Notes: generated by a model from the sequence alone, not told the origin. A DNA stretch of 64,000 bases from Ferirhizobium litorale (GCA_030028905.1 JALDYZ010000001.1:62001-126000), one strand, 5' to 3'; numbered from the stretch's first letter, positions 1-10,050 are shown. Numbers and translations are program-made.

Positions 1-954
1 ATCGCCCTTGCCTACCAGCGGGCGATCGGCCAGGGCGCCCGCACCCGCATCATAGGTCGCGAACGCGGCTATCATGGCGTCGGCTTTGGCGGCATATCGG
101 TGGGCGGCATCGTCAACAACCGCCGCGCCTTCCCGCAACTGCCGGGCACCGACCATCTGCGCCATACGCATGATCTGGCGCGCAATGCCTTTTCGCGCGA
201 TCTGCCGGAGCATGGAGCCGAGCTCGCCGACGACCTGGAAAGGCTTGTGGCGCTCCATGGTGCGGAGACCATTGCCGCGGTCATCGTCGAGCCGATGGCG
301 GGTTCCACCGGTGTCTTGCTGCCGCCCAAGGGCTATCTCGAACGCCTCAGGGCCATCAGCAAGAAGCACGGCATCCTGTTGATCTTCGACGAAGTCATCA
401 CCGGTTTCGGCCGCCTCGGCAAACCCTTTGCGACCGACTACTTCGGCGTCGTGCCCGACCTTGTCACGACCGCGAAGGGGATCACCAACGGTTCCGTGCC
501 GATGGGGGCCGTGTTCTGCAGCCGGGCCATCCACGATGCCATGATGCAGGGCGATCCGGCGGCAATCGAGCTTTTCCACGGCTACACCTATTCCGGTCAT
601 CCGATCGCCTGCGCCGCCGGCATCGCGACGCTCGACATCTACAAGGAAGAGGGACTGCTGACGCGCGCTGCCGAGCTCACCGAGTACTGGAAAGATGCGC
701 TTCACAGCCTCAAGGGCTTGTCGCACGTCATCGACATCCGCACTCTCGGCCTGGTTGCCGGGGTGGAGCTCGACCCGCGGGCCGGGGCGCCGGGGGCGCG
801 TACCTATGAAGTCTTCCTCGACTGCTTCAAGAACGGTGCATATGTCCGCTACACAGGCGATATCATTGCCCTGTCGCCACCCTTGATCGCCACCAAATCG
901 CATATCGACGAACTGGTGACCATTTTGGGAACGGCAATCCGCCGGGCCGAATAG
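1..954 (+). CDS. Class III PLP aminotransferase, omega-amino acid/beta-alanine:pyruvate type (5' truncated)
   Basis: The frame is open from base 1, so the protein starts upstream and only its last 317 residues are seen. It is a fold-type I, class III aminotransferase: a RERGYHGVGFGG block lies just inside the edge, IFDEVITGFGR carries the aspartate that contacts the PLP ring nitrogen (388-390), and TTAKGITNG carries the Schiff-base lysine (475-477). The DEVITGFGR and SVPMGAV blocks resemble beta-alanine/omega-amino acid:pyruvate transaminases more than ornithine or GABA enzymes, so it probably moves an omega-amino group to pyruvate in the cytoplasm. The exact substrate cannot be read from the sequence. 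No partner gene is visible on the right side. Confidence 0.85.
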   Translation: MALAYQRAIGQGARTRIIGRERGYHGVGFGGISVGGIVNNRRAFPQLPGTDHLRHTHDLARNAFSRDLPEHGAELADDLERLVALHGAETIAAVIVEPMAGSTGVLLPPKGYLERLRAISKKHGILLIFDEVITGFGRLGKPFATDYFGVVPDLVTTAKGITNGSVPMGAVFCSRAIHDAMMQGDPAAIELFHGYTYSGHPIACAAGIATLDIYKEEGLLTRAAELTEYWKDALHSLKGLSHVIDIRTLGLVAGVELDPRAGAPGARTYEVFLDCFKNGAYVRYTGDIIALSPPLIATKSHIDELVTILGTAIRRAE

Positions 955-967
955 GGAACGTACTTCG

Positions 968-990
968 GCGGGGCGGCCTTGCTGCCCCGC
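968..990 (+). terminator. Stem-loop after the aminotransferase gene
   Basis: A 10-bp stem (968-977 with 981-990, one G-U pair) with a CTT loop starts 14 bases after the aminotransferase stop codon. No T-run follows, so intrinsic termination is only a possibility. It may instead be a 3'-end stabilising hairpin. Confidence 0.35.
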
Positions 991-1149
991 GCGTGGCGGC
1001 CAGAGATTTGCCCCCCTAGTTATCCTTCCGAGGTGGCGCCCGACGAAAGTTTCATCGCGTCGTGATCCCATGCAAACTGCGCGTCATGGAATCGGCTTAA
1101 AAGGCGGATAGCCCGAGCCTCCGTCCCAGCCGGATCAGGATCCTTGTCG

Positions 1150-1812
1150 ATGAGCTATACCGAAACCACTGCAGGCGTCTTTGCCGGAAAGCGACGGCTC
1201 GTCCGCAGTCCGGGGCGGCGCTTGTCCGCCATCCTGCGCAGTATCGCCGAGGACCATCGACGAGAACGGGTGTCCGTCCGCGATCTGTTCGCGCGCATGG
1301 GTGAACGGGCCTTCGGCGCGCTCATGTTGATTTTCGCACTGCCCAATCTGGTGCCGACGCCTCCGGGAACGTCGGTCATCCTCGGCGCGCCGCTGATCTT
1401 CCTCGCGGCCCAGCTGATGCTCGGCCGATCACCGTGGCTGCCGGAAATGATCGCCGCTCGTTCGATGACGCGAAGCGACTTCGCGGCGATCGTCACGCGT
1501 CTCTGGCCCTACCTCAGGCGGGCGGAGCGATTGCTGCGTCCGCGGCTCTCCCCCTTGTGCAGCCTTCCCGCCCAGTACCTGGTCGGGTTCGTCTCCTTTG
1601 TGCTTTCCGTCATTCTTTTCCTGCCGATCCCGCTTGGCAACATCCTGCCTGCACTTGCGATCTGCCTCTTTGCCCTCGGGTTTCTCGGGAGGGACGGGCT
1701 GTTCGTGTTCTTCGGTCTCGTGGTATCCGCCGTTTCCCTTTCGGTGCTCGCGAGCGTGTACTTGATGGTCGCCACGGTGGTCCTGCAGATCACGACCTAT
1801 GCCTTGGGTTGA
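1150..1812 (+). CDS. exoD: ExoD family exopolysaccharide synthesis protein
   Basis: A 220-residue membrane protein of the ExoD family. The N-terminal soluble stretch contains LSAILRSIAED and a RVSVRDLFARMGERAFG block typical of ExoD. It is followed by hydrophobic segments at about residues 55-90, 140-165 and 170-215. The PNLVPTPPGTS motif between the first two hydrophobic stretches is a family hallmark. ExoD was described in Sinorhizobium meliloti as affecting succinoglycan production, alkali tolerance and nodule invasion; its biochemical role is unknown. I chose ATG 1150 over the in-frame TTG at 1144 because a TCAGGA ribosome-binding site near 1135-1140 fits ATG better. It stands alone, with no exopolysaccharide genes beside it. 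Confidence 0.85.
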   Translation: MSYTETTAGVFAGKRRLVRSPGRRLSAILRSIAEDHRRERVSVRDLFARMGERAFGALMLIFALPNLVPTPPGTSVILGAPLIFLAAQLMLGRSPWLPEMIAARSMTRSDFAAIVTRLWPYLRRAERLLRPRLSPLCSLPAQYLVGFVSFVLSVILFLPIPLGNILPALAICLFALGFLGRDGLFVFFGLVVSAVSLSVLASVYLMVATVVLQITTYALG

Positions 1813-1933
1813 CGCCAGCAGGTAGTCCTTCTGCCGGTGACGGGGATTTACAGCCGCCGGACCTGTGTTTACTCCTTGCAACAGAACGACGATCCGCGAA
1901 TGCGGACGACCGGGCTGGAGGAGGCTCACGCAA

Positions 1934-2389
1934 ATGCTCAAGGGGATCTCGCCGCTTCTGAACGCGGATGTACTGCATGCGCTCAGAGCCATGGGTCACG
2001 GCGACATGCTGGTTGTAGTCGACACCAACTTTCCGGCCGACTCGGTTGCCCGCCACACGCAGATCGGCCGATTGCTGCGGATAGACAATGTCGGAGCGGC
2101 GACTGCGGTCGAGGCGATTCTATCCCTGATGCCCTTGGACAGCTTCATCGACGATGCGGCGGCGCGCATGGAAGTGGTCGGCGCACCGGACGAAATTCCG
2201 GCGGTGCAAAGTGAAGTACAGGCGGTCATCGACCGCGCCGAGGGCAAGAACTGGCCGCTTGTGCCTGTCGAGCGCTATGCCTTCTACGAACGCGCCAAAT
2301 CCGCCTATTGCGTGATCCAGACGGGCGAGCGCCGGTTCTATGGCTGCTTCACCTTGACCAAGGGCGTCATTGCGCCGGATGAAGCCTGA
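1934..2389 (+). CDS. fucU: RbsD/FucU family sugar mutarotase (L-fucose mutarotase-like)
   Basis: A 151-residue protein beginning MLKGISPLLNADVLHAL, the characteristic start of FucU/RbsD mutarotases. The catalytic histidine is in MGHGD (His22). The family interconverts the alpha and beta anomers of free sugars (fucose, ribose and others) in the cytoplasm. Start 1934 has a GGAGGAGG ribosome-binding site about 10 bases upstream; a longer in-frame opening at 1865 lacks family sequence. It ends 28 bases before the SorC-type regulator, so the two are probably cotranscribed and it may serve the polyol/sugar operon. The YAFYERAKSAYCVIQTGE block near the C terminus fits FucU better than RbsD. The actual sugar is not determined. 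Confidence 0.85.
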   Translation: MLKGISPLLNADVLHALRAMGHGDMLVVVDTNFPADSVARHTQIGRLLRIDNVGAATAVEAILSLMPLDSFIDDAAARMEVVGAPDEIPAVQSEVQAVIDRAEGKNWPLVPVERYAFYERAKSAYCVIQTGERRFYGCFTLTKGVIAPDEA

Positions 2390-2417
2390 ACATTCGAGAT
2401 TGGACAAAGGATAATCC

Positions 2418-3368
2418 ATGGCCAGGAAGGCGGACACGACGGGACGGCTTGACGACGCTGCACGTGCGGGCTGGCTCTATTACGTGGCCGGTCGCACCCA
2501 GGACGAGATTGCAGCGGCCATGGGCATTTCCCGCCAGTCGGCCCAGCGGCTCGTGTCTCTGGCGGTAGCCGAGAGGCTAATCAAGGTGCGCCTCGACCAT
2601 CCGATTGCCGCTTGCCTTGAATATGCCGAGCGCCTGAAGCGGAAGTATAGCCTCGTCCAGGTGGAGGTCGTGCCAGAGGATCCGGGATCGGCGTCGACGA
2701 CCATCGGCATCGCCGAAGCAGCGGCTGCCGAGATCGAAAGGTGGCTGAAGCGGACCGAACCGGTCGTCATGGCGATCGGTACGGGACGCACGCTGAAGGC
2801 GGCCGTCGACCAGCTGCCGGCAATGGAATGCCCGCAGCACCGCATCGTCTCGCTGACCGGCAACATCGGGCCCGACGGATCGGCCGCCTACTACAACGTC
2901 ATCTTCAGCATGGCCGATGCCATCAAGGCGCGGCACTTCCCCATGCCCCTTCCGGTACTGGTCTCTTCCGCCGCTGAGCGGGAGCTGTTGCACGAGCAGG
3001 CGCTGGTGCGCTCGACCCTGGCGCTGGGGGCCAAGGCGGACGTGACCTTCGTCGGCGTCGGCGAACTGGGAGAGGGGGCGCCCCTCAATCTCGACGGGTT
3101 CCTTGACGCGGATACCATGAGCAAATTGATGTCGGCAGGTGCGGCCGGCGAGATCTGCGGCTGGATCTTCGACAGTGCCGGCAAGCTCCTCGATGATCCG
3201 ATCAATGAACGGGTCGCGAGCGTTCCCATCCCCTCCCACCCGGGTGCCGTAGTGATCGGCGTTGCCAAGGGCGCGCGCAAATATACCGCCATCAAGGCTG
3301 CTTTGACCGGCCACCTGCTCAGCGGCTTGATTACCGATGAAGCGACGGCCGAATATTTGCTCAGTTAG
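2418..3368 (+). CDS. smoC: SorC/DeoR-type sugar-binding transcriptional regulator of the polyol operon
   Basis: A 316-residue regulator. Residues ~14-50 form a helix-turn-helix (AGWLYYVAGRTQDEIAAAMG, then ISRQSAQRLV). Residues ~60-316 are a SorC-type sugar-phosphate-binding domain with AIGTGRTLKAAVDQL, SLTGNIGPDG and the GAAGEICGWIFD block that lines the effector pocket. It directly precedes smoE in the same direction (147-base gap with a promoter and palindrome), so it very likely controls the smo operon in response to a polyol or its phosphate. Rhizobia carry a SorC-type regulator in this position. The effector and the sign of regulation are inferred. Confidence 0.88.
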   Translation: MARKADTTGRLDDAARAGWLYYVAGRTQDEIAAAMGISRQSAQRLVSLAVAERLIKVRLDHPIAACLEYAERLKRKYSLVQVEVVPEDPGSASTTIGIAEAAAAEIERWLKRTEPVVMAIGTGRTLKAAVDQLPAMECPQHRIVSLTGNIGPDGSAAYYNVIFSMADAIKARHFPMPLPVLVSSAAERELLHEQALVRSTLALGAKADVTFVGVGELGEGAPLNLDGFLDADTMSKLMSAGAAGEICGWIFDSAGKLLDDPINERVASVPIPSHPGAVVIGVAKGARKYTAIKAALTGHLLSGLITDEATAEYLLS

Positions 3369-3438
3369 TGAGCAAATAATTTCCCTATTAATATCAATTC
3401 CGTATCCGTTCCTTTGGCGCTGCAGCATGGAATCCGGA

Positions 3439-3467
3439 TTGACAATCGTGCCCTTTGGATGAGTAAT
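3439..3467 (+). promoter_or_regulatory. Candidate sigma-70 promoter of smoE
   Basis: A perfect TTGACA at 3439-3444, a 17-base spacer and AGTAAT at 3462-3467 (4 of 6 bases of TATAAT). It lies 49 bases before the smoE start codon, and the inverted repeat at 3475-3491 is just downstream, near the expected transcription start. Read from sequence only. Confidence 0.5.
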
Positions 3468-3474
3468 TGCCCAC

Positions 3475-3491
3475 GAGCAAAGCGAATGCTC
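3475..3491. promoter_or_regulatory. Candidate SmoC operator (inverted repeat)
   Basis: GAGCA (3475-3479) and its exact complement TGCTC (3487-3491) are separated by 7 bases, placed between the candidate smoE promoter and its GGGAGG ribosome-binding site (3505-3510). A TGAGCA half-like element also occurs at 3369-3374. The position suits repressor binding by the upstream SorC-type regulator, but the arms are short, so this is tentative. Confidence 0.35.
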
Positions 3492-3515
3492 GCTATTCTC
3501 TTCTGGGAGGAAGAC

Positions 3516-4826
3516 ATGAGATTTAAGACGTTCCTGCTGGGCGGCTGCTCAGCGCTGATGCTTGCCAGCATGGCCAACGCCGAAACGATCACGATCGCGA
3601 CCGTCAACAATGGTGACATGATCCGCATGCAGAAGCTGGCGGACGACTTCACCACGAAGAACCCGGATATCCAGCTCAACTGGGTGACGCTGGAAGAAAA
3701 CGTACTGCGCGAGCGCGTCACGACCGACATCGCCACCAAGGGCGGCCAGTATGACGTGATGACCATCGGCACCTATGAAGTTCCGATCTGGGCCAAGCAG
3801 CAGTGGCTGCTGCCGCTCGACAATCTCGGCGCCGACTACGATGTCGCCGACATCATCCCCGCGATCGCCGGCGGTTTGTCTGTGGATGGCAAGCTCTATG
3901 CTGCCCCATTCTACGGCGAAAGTTCCTTCGTCATGTACCGCAAGGATCTGATGGAAAAGGCCGGGCTGACCATGCCCGATGCGCCGACCTGGGAATTCAT
4001 CGGCGAGGCGGCGCGCAAGATGACCGATCGCGCAAACGACATCAACGGCATATGCCTCCGCGGCAAAGCGGGCTGGGGCGAGAACATGGCGTTTCTGACG
4101 GCCATGTCGAACTCGTTCGGCGCGCGCTGGTTCGACGAGGAATGGAAGCCCCAATTCGACCAGCCGGAATGGAAGAACACGCTGGAAACCTATGTGAAAC
4201 TGATGAACGACGCCGGCCCGCAGGGCGCCTCGTCCAACGGTTTCAATGAAAACCTGGCGCTTTTCCAGCAGGGCAAGTGCGGCATGTGGATCGACGCCAC
4301 GGTCGCCGCGTCCTTCGTGTCCAACCCGAAGGACTCCACCGTCGCCGACAAGGTCGGCTATGCGCTGGCGCCCGACAATGGTCTCGGCAAGCGCGGCAAC
4401 TGGCTGTGGGCTTGGTCGCTGGCAATTCCGGCAGGCACGCAGAAGGCGGATGCTGCCCAGAAGTTCGTGTCCTGGGCAACAGACAAAGCCTATCTCGATC
4501 TCGTTGCCTCCAAGGAGGGCTGGGCCAACGTTCCTCCCGGAACCCGTACCTCGCTCTACGAGAACGCGGAATACCAGAAGGCCGCGCCTTTCGCCAAGAT
4601 GACGCTGGACTCGATCAACTCGGCCGATCCCACCAAGCCGACCGTCAAGCCGGTGCCCTATGTCGGTGTGCAGTTCGTCGCTATTCCCGAGTTCCAGGGT
4701 CTTGGCACGACCGTCGGCCAGTTGTTCTCGGCGGCGCTCGCCGGGCAGATGAGCGTCGACGACGCGCTGAAGCAGGCTCAGGACGCTGCAACATCCACCA
4801 TGCAGGAAGGCGGCTACATACAGTAG
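3516..4826 (+). CDS. smoE: Sorbitol/mannitol ABC transporter substrate-binding protein
   Basis: A 436-residue periplasmic extracellular solute-binding protein of family 1. Residues 1-22 are a Sec signal peptide with an ANA|E cleavage site. The mature part has typical family blocks (GQYDVMTIGTYEVPIWAKQ, YAAPFYGESSFVMYRKDLM, GKCGMWIDATVAA). It binds polyols (sorbitol, mannitol and probably arabitol in the family) and delivers them to SmoF/SmoG. The start at 3516 is fixed by the signal peptide and a GGGAGG ribosome-binding site at 3505-3510; an upstream in-frame opening lacks these. It is the first transport gene of smoEFGK. A stem-loop follows its stop codon, consistent with higher expression of the binding protein than of the permeases. 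Confidence 0.92.
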   Translation: MRFKTFLLGGCSALMLASMANAETITIATVNNGDMIRMQKLADDFTTKNPDIQLNWVTLEENVLRERVTTDIATKGGQYDVMTIGTYEVPIWAKQQWLLPLDNLGADYDVADIIPAIAGGLSVDGKLYAAPFYGESSFVMYRKDLMEKAGLTMPDAPTWEFIGEAARKMTDRANDINGICLRGKAGWGENMAFLTAMSNSFGARWFDEEWKPQFDQPEWKNTLETYVKLMNDAGPQGASSNGFNENLALFQQGKCGMWIDATVAASFVSNPKDSTVADKVGYALAPDNGLGKRGNWLWAWSLAIPAGTQKADAAQKFVSWATDKAYLDLVASKEGWANVPPGTRTSLYENAEYQKAAPFAKMTLDSINSADPTKPTVKPVPYVGVQFVAIPEFQGLGTTVGQLFSAALAGQMSVDDALKQAQDAATSTMQEGGYIQ

Positions 4827-4836
4827 TAGCGGCTGC

Positions 4837-4863
4837 GCGCTGCCCGGTCCTGTCGGGCAGCGC
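4837..4863 (+). promoter_or_regulatory. Intercistronic stem-loop between smoE and smoF
   Basis: A perfect 10-bp stem (4837-4846 with 4854-4863) with a 7-base loop lies 10 bases after the smoE stop. No U-run follows. In binding-protein-first ABC operons such hairpins commonly protect the upstream message or attenuate reading into the permease genes. The 193-base smoE-smoF gap contains no other recognisable element. Confidence 0.55.
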
Positions 4864-5019
4864 TCCCCTTGCAAAACTTCAATATTATTTGGCACGCAGG
4901 TTGAACGTGCCGGGCTCGTGTTCGCCGGATCGGCCGTAAGCGTCGCCGGTACCGTGTGGCACGCCGTCTACCACCCGGCTCGTCACCGGACCACAAGAGC
5001 GCTCTCCAGGGAGGACGAA

Positions 5020-5892
5020 ATGGCGACGAAGCATTCCAGCAGCCTCGCGCGCTTCATGATTGCGCCCGCGGTTCTCCTTCTTCTGGTCTGGATGATCGTA
5101 CCACTGTCCATGACGCTGTGGTTCTCATTCCAACAGTACAACCCGCTCAATCCGATCCGCGACGGCTTTATCGGATTTTCGAACTACCTGTTGTTCTTCA
5201 ACAATCCCGCCTTCATCGCGTCGATCATCAACACGCTCGCGATCGTCGTCAGCGTATTGCTCATCACCGTCATCGGCGGCATCTTCCTGGCACTCCTGCT
5301 CGACCAGCCGATGTGGGGTCAGGGCATCGTGCGCATCCTGGTGATCTCGCCCTTCTTCGTCATGCCGCCGGTGGCCGCGCTGGTCTGGAAGAACATGATC
5401 ATGCATCCGGGCTACGGCGTCTTTGCCGATATCGCCCGCTTCTTCGGTTTCCAGCCGATCGACTGGTTTGCGCAATATCCGCTCTTCTCGATCATCCTGA
5501 TCGTCGCCTGGCAATGGCTGCCATTTGCGACGCTGATCCTGCTGACCTCGTTGCAGTCGCTCGACAGCGAGCAGAGGGAGGCTGCAGAGATGGACGGGGC
5601 CGGCTTCGTCAATCGCTTCATCTACCTGACGTTGCCGCATCTCGCCCGCGCTATCACGGTGGTGGTGCTGATCCAGACGATCTTCCTGCTCGCCGTCTAC
5701 GCCGAGATCCTCGTCACCACCAATGGCGGACCGGGATACGCGTCTACGAACCTGCCGTTCCTCGTCTACCAGAAGGCGTTGCTCGAATACAAAATCGGCC
5801 AGGCTTCGGCTGGCGGTATCATCGCAGTCATCCTCGCCAATATCGTCGCATTCTTCGTGATGCGCGCGGTCGGCAAGAACCTCGACCGATAG
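5020..5892 (+). CDS. smoF: Sorbitol/mannitol ABC transporter permease
   Basis: A 290-residue inner-membrane permease of the MalF-like sugar ABC family with about six membrane helices (the first at residues ~10-32). The cytoplasmic EAA loop that docks the ATPase is visible as EQREAAEMDGAGFVNRFIYLTLPHL (shown in part, near residue ~190). ATG 5020 is preceded by a GGGAGGA ribosome-binding site; the earlier in-frame opening at 4918 is not needed. It pairs with SmoG, is energised by SmoK and receives polyols from SmoE. It is 13 bases from smoG, so translation is probably coupled. Confidence 0.92.
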   Translation: MATKHSSSLARFMIAPAVLLLLVWMIVPLSMTLWFSFQQYNPLNPIRDGFIGFSNYLLFFNNPAFIASIINTLAIVVSVLLITVIGGIFLALLLDQPMWGQGIVRILVISPFFVMPPVAALVWKNMIMHPGYGVFADIARFFGFQPIDWFAQYPLFSIILIVAWQWLPFATLILLTSLQSLDSEQREAAEMDGAGFVNRFIYLTLPHLARAITVVVLIQTIFLLAVYAEILVTTNGGPGYASTNLPFLVYQKALLEYKIGQASAGGIIAVILANIVAFFVMRAVGKNLDR

Positions 5893-5905
5893 GAGGAACA
5901 AGACA

Positions 5906-6730
5906 ATGGCTCGCAAGATCTCTAACCGCCACAAGACCGTTGCCACCATCGCAGCCTGGCTTGTCGCCTTCCTGATCTTCTTTCCGATCCTCTACACGAT
6001 CATCACGTCGTTCAAGTCGGAAACGGAGGCGATCGCCGGCTTCAATCTGATCCCGTCGTGGACGCTCGAAAGCTATTCCGAGGTTCAGTCGCAATACAAT
6101 TACTTCAAGCCGTTCATGAACTCGGTGATCATCTCGATCGGTTCGACGATCCTCGCATTGATTGTCGCGGTGCCGGCGGCCTGGGCGATGGCGTTTACGC
6201 CGACCAAGCGCACCAAGGATGTTCTGATGTGGATGCTTTCCACCAAGATGATGCCGGCCGTTGCGGTGCTCTTCCCGATCTATCTCATCTTTCGCGATCT
6301 CGGCCTGCTCGACAGCCGGGTCGGCATTACCGTGATGCTGATGCTGATCAACCTGCCGATCGTGATCTGGATGCTCTACACCTACTTTCGGGAAATTCCG
6401 GTCGAAATCCTTGAAGCTGCCCGCATGGACGGCGCGGGCCTTTGGCAGGAGATCTGGCACGTCCTGACGCCGATGGCGGTGCCAGGCATCGCCTCCACCA
6501 TGTTGCTCAACATCATCCTCGCCTGGAACGAGGCGTTCTGGACCATCCGGCTGACGACGACGAATGCCGCTCCTCTGACCGCCTTCATCAGCGCGTTTTC
6601 GAGCCCGCAAGGCCTGTTCTGGGCGAAACTTTCTGCCGCCTCGACACTCGCCATTGCGCCGATCCTGATCATGGGCTGGTTCTCGCAGCGACAGCTCGTC
6701 CGCGGCCTGACCTTCGGCGCCGTCAAGTAA
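5906..6730 (+). CDS. smoG: Sorbitol/mannitol ABC transporter permease
   Basis: A 274-residue inner-membrane permease of the MalG/CarP family with about six membrane helices. The EAA-type coupling loop is [19 protein letters not shown] (near residue ~165). It starts behind a strong TAGGAGGA ribosome-binding site and is 13 bases from smoF. It forms the translocation channel with SmoF. The next gene, smoK, begins 22 bases downstream, confirming a smoEFGK operon. Confidence 0.92.
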   Translation: MARKISNRHKTVATIAAWLVAFLIFFPILYTIITSFKSETEAIAGFNLIPSWTLESYSEVQSQYNYFKPFMNSVIISIGSTILALIVAVPAAWAMAFTPTKRTKDVLMWMLSTKMMPAVAVLFPIYLIFRDLGLLDSRVGITVMLMLINLPIVIWMLYTYFREIPVEILEAARMDGAGLWQEIWHVLTPMAVPGIASTMLLNIILAWNEAFWTIRLTTTNAAPLTAFISAFSSPQGLFWAKLSAASTLAIAPILIMGWFSQRQLVRGLTFGAVK

Positions 6731-6752
6731 AGCAAGGGCTTGGGAGGAAATT

Positions 6753-7747
<995 letters not shown>

Positions 7748-7751
<4 letters not shown>

Positions 7752-8524
7752 CGAAGAGACTAGACGGCAAATCCGCTGTGATCACAGGCTCCGCACGCGG
7801 GATTGGCCGGGCATTCGCCGAGGCCTATGCTCGCGAAGGCGCAACGGTAGCGATTGCCGACATCAATCTCGAACGTGCCCGCGCCACCGCTGCGGAAATC
7901 GGTCCGCAGGCCTATGCAATCGAATTGGACGTTACCAGCCAGGCCTCGATCGATGTCGCCGTTGCCGAGATTGTCGGCAAGGCGGGCGGCATCGACATCC
8001 TGATCAACAATGCTGCGCTCTTCGATCTGGCGCCGATCGTCGAGATTTCGCGCGCGAGCTACGAGCGGCTGTTTTCGATCAATGTCAGCGGGTCGCTTTT
8101 CATGCTGCAGGCTGTCGCCAAGCAGATGATCGCCCAGGGCCGCGGCGGCAAGATCATCAACATGGCCAGCCAGGCCGGACGCCGCGGCGAGGCGCTGGTG
8201 GCGGTCTATTGCGCCACCAAGGCGGCGATCATCAGCCTGACTCAATCCGCCGGCCTCGATCTCATCAAGCACCGCATCAACGTCAACGCGATCGCACCCG
8301 GTGTCGTCGATGGCGAGCACTGGGACGGCGTCGACGCGCTTTTCGCCAAGTACGAGAACCGACCGCTTGGCGAGAAGAAGCGTCTCGTCGGCGAAACGGT
8401 ACCCTATGGCCGCATGGGCACGGCGGATGACCTGACGGGCATGGCGATATTCCTCGCCTCGTCCGAAAGCGACTACGTCGTCGCGCAGACCTACAATGTC
8501 GATGGCGGCAACTGGATGAGCTGA
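7748..8524 (+). CDS. smoS: Sorbitol (polyol) dehydrogenase, SDR family
   Basis: A 258-residue short-chain dehydrogenase. The NAD-binding TGSARGIG is at residues 13-20, Asp38 after beta-strand 2 favours NAD+, NNAA is at 87-90, and the catalytic residues are Asn112, Ser141, Tyr154 and Lys158. SmoS enzymes oxidise D-glucitol to D-fructose and galactitol to tagatose. The start is fixed by the 4-base ATGA overlap with smoK; the long open frame upstream in the same phase is a shadow inside smoK. It acts in the cytoplasm right after import. Confidence 0.92.
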
Positions 8525-8568
8525 AGGCGGGCCTCCAAAACGGGACAACAATCCAGGGGATTGAAACA

Positions 8569-10050
8569 ATGACGTGCAAACTATCGCTGGCAACGCTCGA
8601 TCAGGCCGCGGCCACCGCCGCCGTTCCGGCCTATGGCCGCAACTCGCTGACCGCCGGCATCCTGCATTTCGGCGTCGGCAACTTTCATCGCGCGCATCAG
8701 GCGGTGTACCTCGACGATCTCTTCAATTCCGGCCGGGATCATGACTGGGCGATCGTCGGCGCCGGGATGCTACCGTCGGATGCCGCCATGCGCGACAAGC
8801 TTGGTGCACAGGACTACCTGACCACCGTCGTCGAGCAGGACATCAACCGTACCGCCGCGCGGGTGACCGGGCCCATGGTCGACATGCTTCCGGTTGGGGA
8901 TGCTGCCGCGATCATTACCGCCCTTGCCAATCCGAGCATCCGCATTGCCTCGCTGACCATCACCGAGGGAGGTTACTTCATCGACGCGGAAGGCCGCTTC
9001 AATCCCGCACATCCGGCAATCTTTGCCGATAGCCAGAACCCGGATGCACCGACGACGGTTTTTGGCCTGATCATCGCCGGGCTAAAAGCGCGGCGCGACA
9101 AGGGGATTGCGCCGTTCACGGTGATGTCCTGCGACAACATTCCACACAATGGCAAGGTTACTTCGAATGCGGTCGTCGGCCTCGCGCGGCTGTCCGACCC
9201 GGCGCTTGCCGACTGGATTGCGCAAAACGTCAGTTTCCCGAATTCGATGGTGGATCGGATCACGCCGGCGACGGGAACGCGCGAGATCGCTTTTCTCCGG
9301 GAGACTTTCGGCATTGAGGACAACTGGCCGGTCTTCTGCGAAGAGTTCAAGCAATGGGTCATGGAGGACAAGTTCCCCACCGGGCGTCCCGCCCTGGAGA
9401 CTGTCGGCGTGCAGTTCGTGCCCGATGTCGCGCCTTACGAACTGATGAAGATACGCATCCTCAACGGCGGCCATGCGGCAATCGCCTATCCTGCCGCTTT
9501 GCTCGACATCCATTTCGTCCATGAGGCGATGGAGGAGCCGCTCGTTCGCAATTTTCTCGCCAAGCTCGAAAGGGACGAGATCATCCCCGTGGTGCCGCCG
9601 GTGCCGGATACCAACATCGACGACTACTTCAAGCTGATCGAGAGGCGCTTTTCCAATCCCAAGATCGGCGACACGATTCCGCGCCTGGCCCAGGACGGTT
9701 CCAACCGCCAGCCGAAGTTCATCCTTCCGTCGACGGCGGATCGACTGCGGCGCGGCGAGGATGTGGTCGGCCTCTCGCTGGTTTCCGCCCTCTGGTGCCG
9801 CTACTTCGACGGTACCACCGACAGCGGCAGCCCGATCGTCTTCAACGACGCGAGCGCGGACCGCCTGCAGGCGGCCGCCCGCAAGGCGAAGACCGATCCC
9901 GACGCCTTCTTGGCCTTTCCGGACATCTTCGGCGACGTCGCGAAATCCGAGCTTTTCCGCAAGCGTTTCGCCCATGCCTTGAAGATGCTGTGGGAGAAGG
10001 GGACGCGGCGGACGCTGGAGCTCTATCTCGCAGACCAACTGGCGGAATGA
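8569..10050 (+). CDS. mtlK: Mannitol 2-dehydrogenase / polyol dehydrogenase
   Basis: A 493-residue long-chain mannitol dehydrogenase (PSLDR family). The N-terminal Rossmann region has ILHFGVGNFHRAHQAVYLDDL (near residue ~30, shown in part) and the C-terminal domain has KIRILNGGHAAIAYPAALL, which carries the catalytic Lys/Asn/His set. It oxidises mannitol to fructose; family members also accept D-arabitol and sorbitol. The length matches MtlK of rhizobia and Rhodobacter. It sits 44 bases after smoS in the same operon, so the cluster handles two or more polyols. Confidence 0.92.
   Translation: MTCKLSLATLDQAAATAAVPAYGRNSLTAGILHFGVGNFHRAHQAVYLDDLFNSGRDHDWAIVGAGMLPSDAAMRDKLGAQDYLTTVVEQDINRTAARVTGPMVDMLPVGDAAAIITALANPSIRIASLTITEGGYFIDAEGRFNPAHPAIFADSQNPDAPTTVFGLIIAGLKARRDKGIAPFTVMSCDNIPHNGKVTSNAVVGLARLSDPALADWIAQNVSFPNSMVDRITPATGTREIAFLRETFGIEDNWPVFCEEFKQWVMEDKFPTGRPALETVGVQFVPDVAPYELMKIRILNGGHAAIAYPAALLDIHFVHEAMEEPLVRNFLAKLERDEIIPVVPPVPDTNIDDYFKLIERRFSNPKIGDTIPRLAQDGSNRQPKFILPSTADRLRRGEDVVGLSLVSALWCRYFDGTTDSGSPIVFNDASADRLQAAARKAKTDPDAFLAFPDIFGDVAKSELFRKRFAHALKMLWEKGTRRTLELYLADQLAE

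Noticed and set aside
4837-4863. Rho-independent terminator after smoE
   Set aside because: The stem is strong but lacks a U-run and the operon continues with smoFGK, so it is reported as an intercistronic hairpin and not as a terminator.
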